This document shows positions 16,991 to 25,457 of a stretch of DNA of 64,000 nt, in pieces; position 1 is the first letter of the stretch, and every line of letters starts with the position of its first letter. Made by a program: the position numbers and the translations under genes. The stretch is from Hyphomicrobiales bacterium (GTDB lineage Bacteria; Pseudomonadota; Alphaproteobacteria; Rhizobiales; Rhizobiaceae): NCBI GenBank assembly GCA_900470805.1, contig UCCA01000023.1, positions 344,727 to 408,726 of the forward strand, given 5' to 3'. The notes under the pieces were generated by a model, which had not been told where the DNA came from, searched no databases, and was given only the letters and a program-made list of their open reading frames with translations.

Positions 16991-18885
16991 CGCGAGCGCG
17001 CGCCAGTCGAAAACCGCAAGAGGCCGAATGGCTCGATGAGATCGTCGATGCCATCAGGCAGGGGATGCCGGTGCGCCAGGCCTGCCCGGGCGGCGGCCGG
17101 CTTCACATCGATCGCCCACTTCCGTTTCTCTACGTTCATCTCGGGGGTTCCGACCGCGAGCCCGTCGCCCGGGCGATCGCGCAAGCCAACGCCTCCTATC
17201 TTGTCGCAGACGACGTCCCGTCGGCGCGGACCATCATCAAAGCCATCGCACCGGTTCTGAAGGAACGGTTTGGAGCACTCATCCTTGTGGATGTCGGTGA
17301 ATTTCAGCAGGATCAGCGTCTGGCCGACGATGCACCGTTGCTGGAATCCTTCGAGATCTGGGTGTGGACCACGCAGGACGCGGCAGCAACAGACGCCGGA
17401 TTGAGCTTCTCCACGGCGGTTGGACAGAACAAGATGCGCTACCGCCGTCCACGGGTCGAGAAACAAGGGTCGCCGGTCTCCGGTAGTCTCACATCGATCG
17501 TCGAGGAAACCGGATGCTCCGCGATGGCGATACGCTTCGCTCCAATCTATAGGCCCCCTGATGGCGGCATCTATCCGGAGCTTCGTGATCAGCTCGTTGC
17601 CACGGTGTTCGATGCCGGCCTGCGCGGCTGCGCGACCTTTATCGAACGGCACCAGCTGTTCAGCCTGCCCACGCATCGAGCACTCGGACGAAAAGTTATC
17701 GTCGATGCCGTCTCGCGTGTCGATCGGGCGATCGACGACGTTGCCTCGTCTTTCGATTTTCTACTCGCGGTCACACCGATCAATGCGGAAGCGGCTATTG
17801 CCGCGTTCCGGAGAGACGATTGCCGCGGTGAGCCGGATTTTCTCTACCGGCCCCTGACTGTTCAGGTCGAGACCGCCAAGCAGAAGTTGTTTTCAATTTC
17901 GTTTGATCACATCGAGGATCCGGTCCTTCACGGCCTTTACCGGGAAAAGCAGGGGGAACTCGAGCTGCAGCTATCTCTGATCGGCGCGAGGCAGACGAAG
18001 AGGTTCGTTGAGTTCGGCCGCGCGCTCTATGGTCCGGTTGAACCGTCGCTGCTGGCGGAAGCCAAGGGAATCCTGCTCGCGCTTTCTTCCGCAGGGGCCT
18101 CTGACGATCCCACCCAGGGGAATGTCAGACCGCAGGCAGACTGCCTTTCGGTCGCGCGCAGCGCCGCCGCGATGATCGAGTCATACCGGGAACGCCATGA
18201 CGGTTTCGAGGCGCGTGTCGAACTCCGCGACGACTTGCCCTCTGGCCTGATGGTGACCGGTTCCAAGCTGTTGGTCTCCACCAACACCGCGATGGACCAG
18301 GCGCGTGTCGAACCTCTTCTCGCTCACGAGATCGGCGTTCACCTGCTGACCTACTTCAATGGATCGGCACAGGGTCTGCGGCTGTTTCGCACCGGGCTGT
18401 CCGGCTACGAGGGCATGCAGGAGGGGCTGGCCGTGTTTGCCGAGTATCTCGCAGGCGGCATGACGCCCGCTCGGCTTAAACTTCTGGCCGGTCGGGTTGT
18501 CGGGTGCGCCTACATGCTCGATGGCGCGAGCTTCGCAGAGACGTTCTCGCTGCTGCAGAACAGCCATGACTTCGCCACCGAAGCCGCGTTCAATATCACC
18601 TTGCGGCTATTCAGAGGAGGCGGCCTTGCCAAGGACGCGATTTATCTGCGTGGACTGTTGGAACTGCTCGACCACCTTGCACGGGGTGGCGCGCTCGACC
18701 CGTTTTGGATGGGAAAGATCGCTTCCCAGCATTTTATGGTTATGCAGGAGTTGGCGTCGCGAGGCCTGCTGAAATATCCCGTCGTTTTCCCGGTCTTTCT
18801 CGACACGCCCGTGGGAAAGAGTCGGCTTGAGCGAGCGCGCCGGGGCATGCGACCAATCGACATGATTCAGTCAGGGGAGATTTGA
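16987..18885 (+). CDS. DUF1704 (QEGLA motif) metallopeptidase-like protein
   Basis: This 632-residue protein carries the DUF1704 core in its second half. The zinc-type motif HEIGVH starts at residue 447 and QEGLA, which names the bacterial family, at residue 478. The E of QEGLA is likely the third ligand. Bacterial members are annotated as flavohemoglobin expression-modulating QEGLA proteins. Eukaryotic relatives (MATCAP type) are tubulin tyrosine carboxypeptidases, so a peptidase reaction on a C-terminal residue is plausible. The first 230 residues contain LYVHLGGSDREPV and a ferredoxin-like or amidohydrolase-like stretch I cannot assign. It overlaps the amidohydrolase gene and abuts the ATP-grasp gene. 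Confidence 0.85.
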   Translation: MTRARASRKPQEAEWLDEIVDAIRQGMPVRQACPGGGRLHIDRPLPFLYVHLGGSDREPVARAIAQANASYLVADDVPSARTIIKAIAPVLKERFGALILVDVGEFQQDQRLADDAPLLESFEIWVWTTQDAAATDAGLSFSTAVGQNKMRYRRPRVEKQGSPVSGSLTSIVEETGCSAMAIRFAPIYRPPDGGIYPELRDQLVATVFDAGLRGCATFIERHQLFSLPTHRALGRKVIVDAVSRVDRAIDDVASSFDFLLAVTPINAEAAIAAFRRDDCRGEPDFLYRPLTVQVETAKQKLFSISFDHIEDPVLHGLYREKQGELELQLSLIGARQTKRFVEFGRALYGPVEPSLLAEAKGILLALSSAGASDDPTQGNVRPQADCLSVARSAAAMIESYRERHDGFEARVELRDDLPSGLMVTGSKLLVSTNTAMDQARVEPLLAHEIGVHLLTYFNGSAQGLRLFRTGLSGYEGMQEGLAVFAEYLAGGMTPARLKLLAGRVVGCAYMLDGASFAETFSLLQNSHDFATEAAFNITLRLFRGGGLAKDAIYLRGLLELLDHLARGGALDPFWMGKIASQHFMVMQELASRGLLKYPVVFPVFLDTPVGKSRLERARRGMRPIDMIQSGEI

Positions 18886-19932
18886 ATGCGGATAGCGTTT
18901 CTGGTCAATTCCATTGCCGGCGAAGCGGCCTATTACACCACCACCTCTCTGGCCATGGCCGCGGCGGCCCGGGGACATCAGGTCTGTTACGTGACCCCCG
19001 GAGATTTCGTCCTGCGTGCTGATGACAGCCTGCATGTCCGGGCGATCGCGCCACCGGCCATAAAACAAAAGAAGGCAGAAGCATTCGTTGCCAGTATCAA
19101 CGATGAAGCATTGCCGACAGAGACGATCGATGTGGCCGATATCGACGTGCTGTTTCTGCGCAACGATCCGTCGGAAGACGCCGACGAGCGACCTTGGGCC
19201 GCCCATGTCGGTGCGATGTTCGGAAGGTTGGCGGTCGAGCGTGGCGTGATCACGGTGAACGATCCCGACGGTCTGGCCCGCGCCCAGAACAAGCTCTATT
19301 TCCAGGATTTCCCCGAGGCCATTCGTCCCGCGACACTCATTTCCAAAAGCATCGATGAAATCAGGCAGTTTGTCGATCAGCATAAGCAGGGCGTCATTCT
19401 CAAGCCCCTTCAAGGGTCCGGAGGACGACATGTCTTCAAGATTTCCTCGAACAAGGAATCCAACCTCAACCAGATCTTCGAGGCCGTAAGCGGAGAAGGA
19501 TACCTAATCGCGCAGGGTTATCTTCCGGCCGCCACGCAAGGAGACATCCGGCTGTTTCTGATGAATGGCCGACCTCTACAACGGGATGGGGTTTACGCCG
19601 CATTCCGGCGCGTGCCGGCCAAAGGCGAACTGCGCTCCAACATGAACGCCGCAGGGACGGCCGCGGCTGTCGACGTCACGCCCGACATCCTGCGTGTCGC
19701 AGAAACGGTCCGGCCGAAACTGGTGGCGGACGGTATGTTCCTGGTAGGGCTTGATATCGTTGGCGACAAAATTCTCGAGATCAACGTGTTCACGCCAGGT
19801 GGCCTTCCGAACATGCATGAGCTTTACGGCATCGATTTCTCAAGCGACGTCATAGCCGACCTCGAGCGCAAGGTAGCGATCCGCAACGACTACCCCAAAC
19901 AGCTCGGCAACCGTGCGATCGCAACCCTGTAG
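18886..19932 (+). CDS. ATP-grasp ligase, glutathione-synthetase-like
   Basis: The 348-residue protein follows the layout of prokaryotic glutathione synthetase. An N-terminal Rossmann-like domain (RIAFLVNSIAGEAAYYTTT) is followed by DVLFLRNDPS, a substrate lid domain, and the ATP-grasp core. The core has VILKPLQGSGGRHVFKI at about residues 168-185 and a metal/ATP loop near ILEINVFTPGGLPN at about 293-306. Its start codon follows the DUF1704 stop directly (TGAATG), a sign of translational coupling. True glutathione synthetase is normally encoded elsewhere with GshA, so this enzyme more likely joins an amino acid or amine to a peptide-like substrate in a pathway shared with its two partners. Confidence 0.85.
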   Translation: MRIAFLVNSIAGEAAYYTTTSLAMAAAARGHQVCYVTPGDFVLRADDSLHVRAIAPPAIKQKKAEAFVASINDEALPTETIDVADIDVLFLRNDPSEDADERPWAAHVGAMFGRLAVERGVITVNDPDGLARAQNKLYFQDFPEAIRPATLISKSIDEIRQFVDQHKQGVILKPLQGSGGRHVFKISSNKESNLNQIFEAVSGEGYLIAQGYLPAATQGDIRLFLMNGRPLQRDGVYAAFRRVPAKGELRSNMNAAGTAAAVDVTPDILRVAETVRPKLVADGMFLVGLDIVGDKILEINVFTPGGLPNMHELYGIDFSSDVIADLERKVAIRNDYPKQLGNRAIATL

Positions 19933-20118
19933 CGTCGGTTTCGCGCCAGAACACGCCCGTCATGACCGGTCAACACGAACCTGTCTCAACATCGAGCCGC
20001 TGAAGTTGCCACCTGCGCCCGAGAGCGGTCGTTGTGGCACTGGTGGTGGCCAATCCGACCTGTCTTTCAGGTGAAGGTTTGAGCACTGGTCGGCGGGACG
20101 ACGCTTTGGCGGTCGGCG

Positions 20119-20709
20119 TCACCCAGTTTTCCTGTAGATCCACAATTGCGCTGGCGGGATGTTGCGCAACATGAAGGCAAGATGACGTACCTCGTATTGT
20201 TTCGGCAGCGCCACGACGGGCGACAGGAGACCATAGGTGATCTGAACCACGGGCCGCCCGACCGGGACGCGCTCCAGAAGATCGATGACCAGAGCCTCCC
20301 TTTTGGCTACCGGCAGATGCAGCAGCGGTATTGCCGAGATGACACAGTCGAATTGGGCATCCCGTCGAGCACCAAGAGCAAGATCGAGCGCGAATGCGTC
20401 GCCGCAACGAGTATCGACACCTGGAAACTGGGCGCGAAGATGACCGCAGAATTCGGGAGAATATTCGATTGATGTCAGGTTTTGCGGTTGCACCCCGCGC
20501 GCCAGAATGGCCTTGGTGATGATTCCTGTTCCCGGCCCAAGTTCCAGCACCGGCAAGTCAGATTCCAGCCGAATTACGCTGGCCATCTTCCTCGCGGTAA
20601 CGAATGAAGTCGGTGCGATTGCTCCGACAGCCTTCTTGTTACGCTTCCAGCCCTTCAGAAACTCGATCTCGTCCCTGAACTTCAACTCCACCCGCTGTCG
20701 CATATTCAT
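20119..20709 (-). CDS. pmtA: Phosphatidylethanolamine N-methyltransferase-like, rhizobial PmtA type
   Basis: The 196-residue protein is a soluble class I SAM-dependent methyltransferase. It starts with the basic amphipathic stretch RVELKFRDEIEFLKGWKRN, followed by KAVGAIAPTS and the SAM motif VLELGPGTGIITKAIL at about residues 54-69. This arrangement is that of PmtA of Sinorhizobium and Agrobacterium, which methylates phosphatidylethanolamine three times to phosphatidylcholine at the inner membrane. The N-terminal helix is the membrane-binding part. Whether it is the main or a secondary PmtA cannot be told. It lies about 100 bases after nadC in the same direction. Confidence 0.8.
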   Translation of the reverse strand: MNMRQRVELKFRDEIEFLKGWKRNKKAVGAIAPTSFVTARKMASVIRLESDLPVLELGPGTGIITKAILARGVQPQNLTSIEYSPEFCGHLRAQFPGVDTRCGDAFALDLALGARRDAQFDCVISAIPLLHLPVAKREALVIDLLERVPVGRPVVQITYGLLSPVVALPKQYEVRHLAFMLRNIPPAQLWIYRKTG

Positions 20710-20808
20710 TCTCTGAAATCACTCCACTGCCTGGACTTTGTTCTACGCAATTCCAATATGCTGAAAGCGACAAAATCAAGTGCAGGTGCGCCATTTCTGG
20801 TTCGCCCA

Positions 20809-21657
20809 TCATGTGACGTCCAATCCAATGTCCAGAATTGACGCGCTGTGCGTCAGCCAACCGACCGAAATGATATCGACCCCGGTGGCCGCTATATGGC
20901 CGACTGTTTCCAGCGTAACGCGGCCGGATGCCTCGGTGATCGCGCGTTTCGAAACGATCTCGACGGCCTCGCGCAATTGATCGGGGTTCATGTTGTCAAG
21001 GAGAACGGCATCCACGCCTTCGCGCATAGCGATGCGCAGTTGGTCGATCGTGTCCACTTCTACTTCGATCTTGACCATGTGCCCGATATTGGCCTTGGCC
21101 CGCCGGATAGCCGGTTCCACTCCACCCGCGATCGCGATGTGATTGTCCTTGATCAGCACGGCGTCGGCCAGTGAGAAGCGGTGGTTCATTCCACCGCCGG
21201 CGCGTACCGCGTGCTTCTCGAGCGCTCGAAGGCCAGGTGTCGTCTTACGGGTGCAGGCGATGGACGCGCCGCTACCTTTGATCGCCGCCACCATCTGCGC
21301 GGTCGATGTCGCGATGCCTGAGAGACGGCTGATGACGTTAAGCGCCGTCCGCTCGGCGGCAAGCAGCGCTCGCGCATTGCCTTCGATCGTCGCTATCACG
21401 CTCCCGACACCGACAGGCTCGCCATCGGTGTGATAACGCGTGATCGCAACCGTCGGATCCATCAGTTCGAAGGCGAGTGCGGCCATGTCCACGCCGGCAA
21501 CGACACCGGGTTGGCGAGTTGCCATTTGCAGGCTTACACGGTGGTCCGCCGGCATGACTGCGGCCGAAGTGATGTCACCGGCGAGGCCGAGATCTTCGAG
21601 CAAGGCATTGCGCAGCAGCGGTTCGATCATCAGTCTTGGTAAAGATAGGGGGTGCAT
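20809..21657 (-). CDS. nadC: Nicotinate-nucleotide pyrophosphorylase (carboxylating)
   Basis: NadC converts quinolinate and phosphoribosyl pyrophosphate to nicotinate mononucleotide, the third step of de novo NAD synthesis. The 282-residue protein has the typical features: an early EDLGLAGDITSAAVMPADH segment, CTRKTTPGLRALEKHAVRAG with substrate-binding Arg/Lys/His, AVLIKDNHIA, KIEVEVDT and VLLDNMNPDQL. The last part (TGVDIISVGWLTHSA) closes the barrel. It starts one base after the nadB stop and is the last gene of nadA-nadB-nadC. No terminator is evident before pmtA. Confidence 0.97.
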   Translation of the reverse strand: MHPLSLPRLMIEPLLRNALLEDLGLAGDITSAAVMPADHRVSLQMATRQPGVVAGVDMAALAFELMDPTVAITRYHTDGEPVGVGSVIATIEGNARALLAAERTALNVISRLSGIATSTAQMVAAIKGSGASIACTRKTTPGLRALEKHAVRAGGGMNHRFSLADAVLIKDNHIAIAGGVEPAIRRAKANIGHMVKIEVEVDTIDQLRIAMREGVDAVLLDNMNPDQLREAVEIVSKRAITEASGRVTLETVGHIAATGVDIISVGWLTHSASILDIGLDVT

Positions 21658-21658
21658 G

Positions 21659-23206
21659 TCAGGCGCTCCGCAGTTCAGGTCTTGATATGGAAAGGCGTGC
21701 GGCGGTCATCGCCTCTGCCAGGGTCATCTTCCGTCGGCTGCCCTCGCTCAGGTGCTCCGGCCAATCGGTCCTCGCGTGCGAACCGCGCGTCTCCTTTCGC
21801 AGCAGGGCAAAGACAGCGATGAGCAGGGCCACCGTCGCCGGCTGCGCGGCGGGCTGCTCTGGCTCCGTCAGTGGAAGCAGGTCCGACAATGCGCGCCGCA
21901 GTCCGCCGCCGTTCCTGAGAACGCCAAGATGGGCGGAAACAGTGTCCCGGACGTTATCGATCTCGATCGCTTGCGGCGGCACCGTCGCGACAGCGGGCAT
22001 CGCGGTCCTGCGGGCGGGCATAAACGCCGCCATGTCCTCAGCCGCGCGCATCCCCATGACAGCCGCCTCCAGCAGGGAGTTGCTGGCAAGCCGGTTGGCA
22101 CCATGAAGCCCCGTCGAGGCAACCTCGCCGGCGGCCCAAAGTCCGGTGACGGAGCTGCGCCCGCGCCTGTCGACGTCGATGCCGCCCATATGATAGTGGG
22201 CGGCCGGCGTCACCGGGATCAATTGCCGTGACGGATCGACGCCCGCTTCGCGGCAGAGGGAGTCGACCGTCGGAAAGCGCTGTGCGAACCGCGACCCCAG
22301 CGCCGCGCGTGCGTCCAGATGGACCGAGCGACCATGGTCGATTTCGGCGGCGACCGCGCGGGCAACGACGTCGCGGGGCGCTAGGTCCTCTCCGCGCACG
22401 CCTTTCATCATCGGCCGGCCTTGGTCATCGAGGAGAACGGCTCCATCGCCTCTGACGGCTTCGCTGACAAGGGCCAAAGGACGACGCGCGGAGCGCAAAG
22501 CCGTCGGGTGAAACTGGACGAACTCCATGTCGGATAAAACCGCGCCGACGCGGGCGGCAAGCGCGATCCCCTGACCGAAACTGCTGACAGGATTGGTCGT
22601 CGCATCGTAGAGACCACCAAGCCCACCGGTGGCCAGAAGGATTCGGTTGGTCGGGATGACGATTGTCTTCCCATCCCTGACGCAGACAGCGCCGCTGATC
22701 ACCCCCTCATCGGTGTGAAGTGCCACCACCTCCGCATGGTCCAGTATGGTGACCGACGGTGCCGCGCGCGCAGCCTTGACGAGGGCACCGACGATAGCCG
22801 CACCCGAGCCGTCGCCGGCGGCATGAAGGATCCGGTGGCGAGCGTGAGCGGCTTCCAGGCCGAGCGAGAACGCGCCGGCAGAATCTCGGTCGAATGCGAC
22901 CCCGAAACGCTGAAGCAGCGCGACGACGCTTTTCGCCGCGCCGACGATGCTTTGGACCACGGTTGCGTCGCACAGACCGTCACCGGCGGCCAGCGTATCG
23001 GCAGCGTGCAATTGCGCGCTGTCGTCCGGACCGACAGCGGCTGCCATGCCGCCCTGCGCCAGGGCGCTGGAGGTGCGCGCTCCCAGTGACCCGCTTGTCA
23101 CAAGCAGGACGGGACGAGGGGCAAGCGTGAGCGCAGCGACGAGACCCGCCAGCCCGCTGCCGACAATCACCGGATGGCCAGCAGATTCACGCAGGAACAC
23201 ACTCAT
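21659..23206 (-). CDS. nadB: L-aspartate oxidase
   Basis: NadB oxidises L-aspartate to iminoaspartate for NadA, using FAD. The 515-residue flavoprotein opens with VIVGSGLAGLVAALT, the dinucleotide-binding fold. It keeps SALAQGGMAAAVGPDD in the substrate region, MEFVQFHPTAL in the active site, and AGEVASTGLHGANRLASNS near residue 350, all diagnostic of NadB and succinate dehydrogenase relatives. It overlaps nadA by four bases and is followed one base later by nadC. The length matches the rhizobial enzyme. Confidence 0.97.
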   Translation of the reverse strand: MSVFLRESAGHPVIVGSGLAGLVAALTLAPRPVLLVTSGSLGARTSSALAQGGMAAAVGPDDSAQLHAADTLAAGDGLCDATVVQSIVGAAKSVVALLQRFGVAFDRDSAGAFSLGLEAAHARHRILHAAGDGSGAAIVGALVKAARAAPSVTILDHAEVVALHTDEGVISGAVCVRDGKTIVIPTNRILLATGGLGGLYDATTNPVSSFGQGIALAARVGAVLSDMEFVQFHPTALRSARRPLALVSEAVRGDGAVLLDDQGRPMMKGVRGEDLAPRDVVARAVAAEIDHGRSVHLDARAALGSRFAQRFPTVDSLCREAGVDPSRQLIPVTPAAHYHMGGIDVDRRGRSSVTGLWAAGEVASTGLHGANRLASNSLLEAAVMGMRAAEDMAAFMPARRTAMPAVATVPPQAIEIDNVRDTVSAHLGVLRNGGGLRRALSDLLPLTEPEQPAAQPATVALLIAVFALLRKETRGSHARTDWPEHLSEGSRRKMTLAEAMTAARLSISRPELRSA

Positions 23207-24174
23207 ATCGCCAGCATCCTTTGCACGGCGCGGCGCGCGCCGTCGGCGACGGCGGGGTCAATCAGGACCTCGTGCTGGTTTCGCTCAAGCGCCGCGCGAA
23301 TGTTGGCGAGCGTGATCCGCTTCATATGCGGGCAGAGATTGCATGGCCGGATGAATTCGACCTCCGGATGGTTGGCCGCAACGTTATCGCTCATCGAGCA
23401 TTCGGTCAGCAGCACGACCCGTGCGGGCTTCTCGCTGGCGACAAACTCCGACATCCAGGCGGTGGAACCGCTAAAATCGGCTGCTGCCACCACATCGGGC
23501 GGGCATTCCGGATGGGCCAGGACCTGTACGCCTGGATGGTTCTCGCGAAGCTGTCGGATATCGTCGGCGGTAAACAACTCATGCACCTCGCAATGACCGT
23601 GCCAGGCAATGATGTCTACATCGGTCTGGCTGGCGATGTTGCGTGCCAGATATTCGTCCGGAATCATCAGCACTTTGTTCACGCCGAGCGCCTCGACGAT
23701 CTGCCTGGCGTTGCCTGACGTGCAGCAGATGTCCGACGCCGCCTTTACCGCGGCGGAGGTGTTGACATAGGTGATGACGGGAACCCCCGGATGAGCCTGT
23801 CGCAAAAGCACGATGTCCGCTGGTGTGATCGATTCCGCCAGTGAACATCCCGCTTCAATATCGGGAATGAGCACGGTCTTACCGGGATTGAGAAGCTTGG
23901 TCGTCTCCGCCATGAAATAAACCCCGGCCACCAGAATCACCTCGGCCTCCACATCGACGGCGCGACGTGCCAGCGCCAGGCTGTCGCCGACGATATCGGC
24001 GATACAGTGGAAAATCTCCGGCGTCTGGTAGTTGTGCGCGAGGATGACTGCATTGCGCTCTTCCTTCAACGCGAGAATTGCGGCGATGTCATCTTCGAAA
24101 GAGAGCCACTCTGCAGGTGGGATGAAGCGGCGGACGCGATCGTAGAGCGACGAAACAGAAGCAATGGCACGCAT
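23203..24174 (-). CDS. nadA: Quinolinate synthase A
   Basis: NadA condenses iminoaspartate with dihydroxyacetone phosphate to quinolinate and carries a [4Fe-4S] cluster. Conserved features include ILAHNYQTPEIFHCIADIVG, VYFMAETTKLLNP and TYVNTSAAVKA. Cysteines are seen in DICCTSGNA, HPECPPDV and RPCNLCPHM, consistent with the cluster ligands. The 323-residue start at 24174 is chosen because GGGAGG lies five bases before it; an in-frame ATG further upstream would overlap the operator. The gene is first in nadA-nadB-nadC and lies behind a promoter with two inverted operator copies. Confidence 0.97.
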   Translation of the reverse strand: MRAIASVSSLYDRVRRFIPPAEWLSFEDDIAAILALKEERNAVILAHNYQTPEIFHCIADIVGDSLALARRAVDVEAEVILVAGVYFMAETTKLLNPGKTVLIPDIEAGCSLAESITPADIVLLRQAHPGVPVITYVNTSAAVKAASDICCTSGNARQIVEALGVNKVLMIPDEYLARNIASQTDVDIIAWHGHCEVHELFTADDIRQLRENHPGVQVLAHPECPPDVVAAADFSGSTAWMSEFVASEKPARVVLLTECSMSDNVAANHPEVEFIRPCNLCPHMKRITLANIRAALERNQHEVLIDPAVADGARRAVQRMLAI

Positions 24175-24192
24175 CGAAACCTCCCAATTTAT

Positions 24193-24239
24193 ACTCATAT
24201 TGAGCATATATGAGGTGTTTAAATATGCTCAATATGAGT
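24193..24239 (-). promoter_or_regulatory. Paired inverted operator, probably for NadQ
   Basis: The 17-base sequence at 24193-24209 (ACTCATATTGAGCATAT) is repeated as its exact reverse complement at 24223-24239, with 13 bases between. Each arm contains a near-palindrome CTCA-TATT-GAG. One copy overlaps the spacer of the predicted nadA promoter and the other lies just downstream of its -10 box, as expected for a repressor of NAD synthesis. Confidence 0.75.
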
Positions 24240-24248
24240 TTAAGTCAA
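24220..24248 (-). promoter_or_regulatory. Sigma70-type promoter of nadA-nadB-nadC
   Basis: On the minus strand a -35 box TTGACT (24248-24243) is separated by 17 bases from a -10 box TATTTA (24225-24220). The -35 box overlaps the stop codon of nadQ. The first operator copy occupies the spacer, so bound NadQ would block polymerase. Confidence 0.6.
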
Positions 24249-25144
24249 TTGCGGGAGATCGGCAGCCTTGAGCCGGAGAGTGCGCGTTCTTCGACGATAG
24301 CGCGTCGATAGCGGAAAATCTTTGCCGGGCGGCCCGGTCCATCATCGGATGTTTCGCCGGTTTCTTCGACGAGTTGCTGCTGCTCGATCATCCGCCTGAA
24401 GTTCTGCTTGTGAAGCGGCAGACCGGCAAGTGCCTCGACCGCCTTCTGCAGCTGCAGCATGCTGAAGCTCTCCGGCATGACCTCGAATACCACTGGGCGG
24501 TATTTGATCTTTGACCGCAGTCGCGCGATGCCGGTCGCGAGGATACGCCTGTGGTCGGCGAACATTGGTCGTCCGAAATTGACCGTATTGTCCCGGCCAG
24601 CCTCGCTGACAAGGCCAGCTCGGTAGAGAAGCTCGTAGCGTTGTAGAACGAGATCCTCGTTCCAGGCATTGTCGACCCCAAACAGAAAACCAACACTCCT
24701 GCGGCGCTCGGCGACCTGCTGCGGGTCGGCGATCGTCCACGCGTCGAGCCGGGCCAAGATGTCATCGAACATCTCCGAGCGGCCGTTGCGCATGTCCTCC
24801 CATGGCAAATACTCATACCAGCCGTGCCACCCAGACCGGCCGCGCGCAGGCGGCGCCTGTTCCCGCACAAGACCCAGATAGCTGATCGAGATGGTCCTTC
24901 CGCCCGGAATGTCGTTGTTGCGATCGCGATCGGCAAAGGTATAGAGCTGCTCGAGGTAGCCGACAGGATGACCGGTCTGCTCGTGGATCCACTCGCGAAG
25001 CCCGCTTTGCAACGTCCGATGACCGAGCTCGAAAGGTCCCGAAGGCAAAGCCTCTCCCATCCCGACCGTCATGACACGCGGTTCGTCGCCCGTGACGGCG
25101 GCAAGAACGGCCATGAGTTCGGCATGCGCAAGTCCAATGGTCAC
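24245..25144 (-). CDS. nadQ: NadQ-like transcriptional repressor of NAD synthesis
   Basis: In Rhizobiales, nadABC is controlled by a NadQ protein with a Nudix-like effector domain and a C-terminal winged helix. This protein fits. The N-terminal half (TIGLAHAELMAVLAAVTG through GRTISISYLGLVRE) has the Nudix-like strand pattern without a full catalytic box. The C-terminal third (LQLQKAVEALAGLPLHKQN then FRRMIEQQQLVEETGE) is helix-turn-helix-like with the end GRPAKIFRYRR. The frame is open to an ATG at 25282, but the GTG at 25144 after AAGGGGAAT gives 299 residues and the usual start. It lies directly upstream of nadA with the operators between. Confidence 0.82.
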   Translation of the reverse strand: MTIGLAHAELMAVLAAVTGDEPRVMTVGMGEALPSGPFELGHRTLQSGLREWIHEQTGHPVGYLEQLYTFADRDRNNDIPGGRTISISYLGLVREQAPPARGRSGWHGWYEYLPWEDMRNGRSEMFDDILARLDAWTIADPQQVAERRRSVGFLFGVDNAWNEDLVLQRYELLYRAGLVSEAGRDNTVNFGRPMFADHRRILATGIARLRSKIKYRPVVFEVMPESFSMLQLQKAVEALAGLPLHKQNFRRMIEQQQLVEETGETSDDGPGRPAKIFRYRRAIVEERALSGSRLPISRN

Positions 25145-25457
25145 CGCAGTCAGATTCCCCTTCTTACAATCAGGCCGTTGTGCCACACGGCTCCTGATCA
25201 GCCAACGCAGCGGATCAGATATCGCATTTTGCGAGAGGATGTTCACAATGAATCTGCGATTACCGGCTTGGTCTTGGATCAAATCGAACCGTCAGAGCCG
25301 GCGTTCGCGTCCAATCATGGACACGATCATCGCAGCCTTCTCGCCCTTGCCGTCTTTTGCGCGCCAGACCCGCGATCCACTTGCAGGGAATATGCTGACG
25401 CCCTGCCTTCCAAGTTGGCTACCACGCACTTGGCCCAGGTTTTCCGCAAAATAAATT
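25145..25457. other. Gap between nadQ and the isoaspartyl peptidase remnant
   Basis: These roughly 310 bases must hold the nadQ promoter on the minus strand. Open frames on both strands lack ribosome sites and recognisable motifs. I see nothing else that I can support. Confidence 0.4.
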
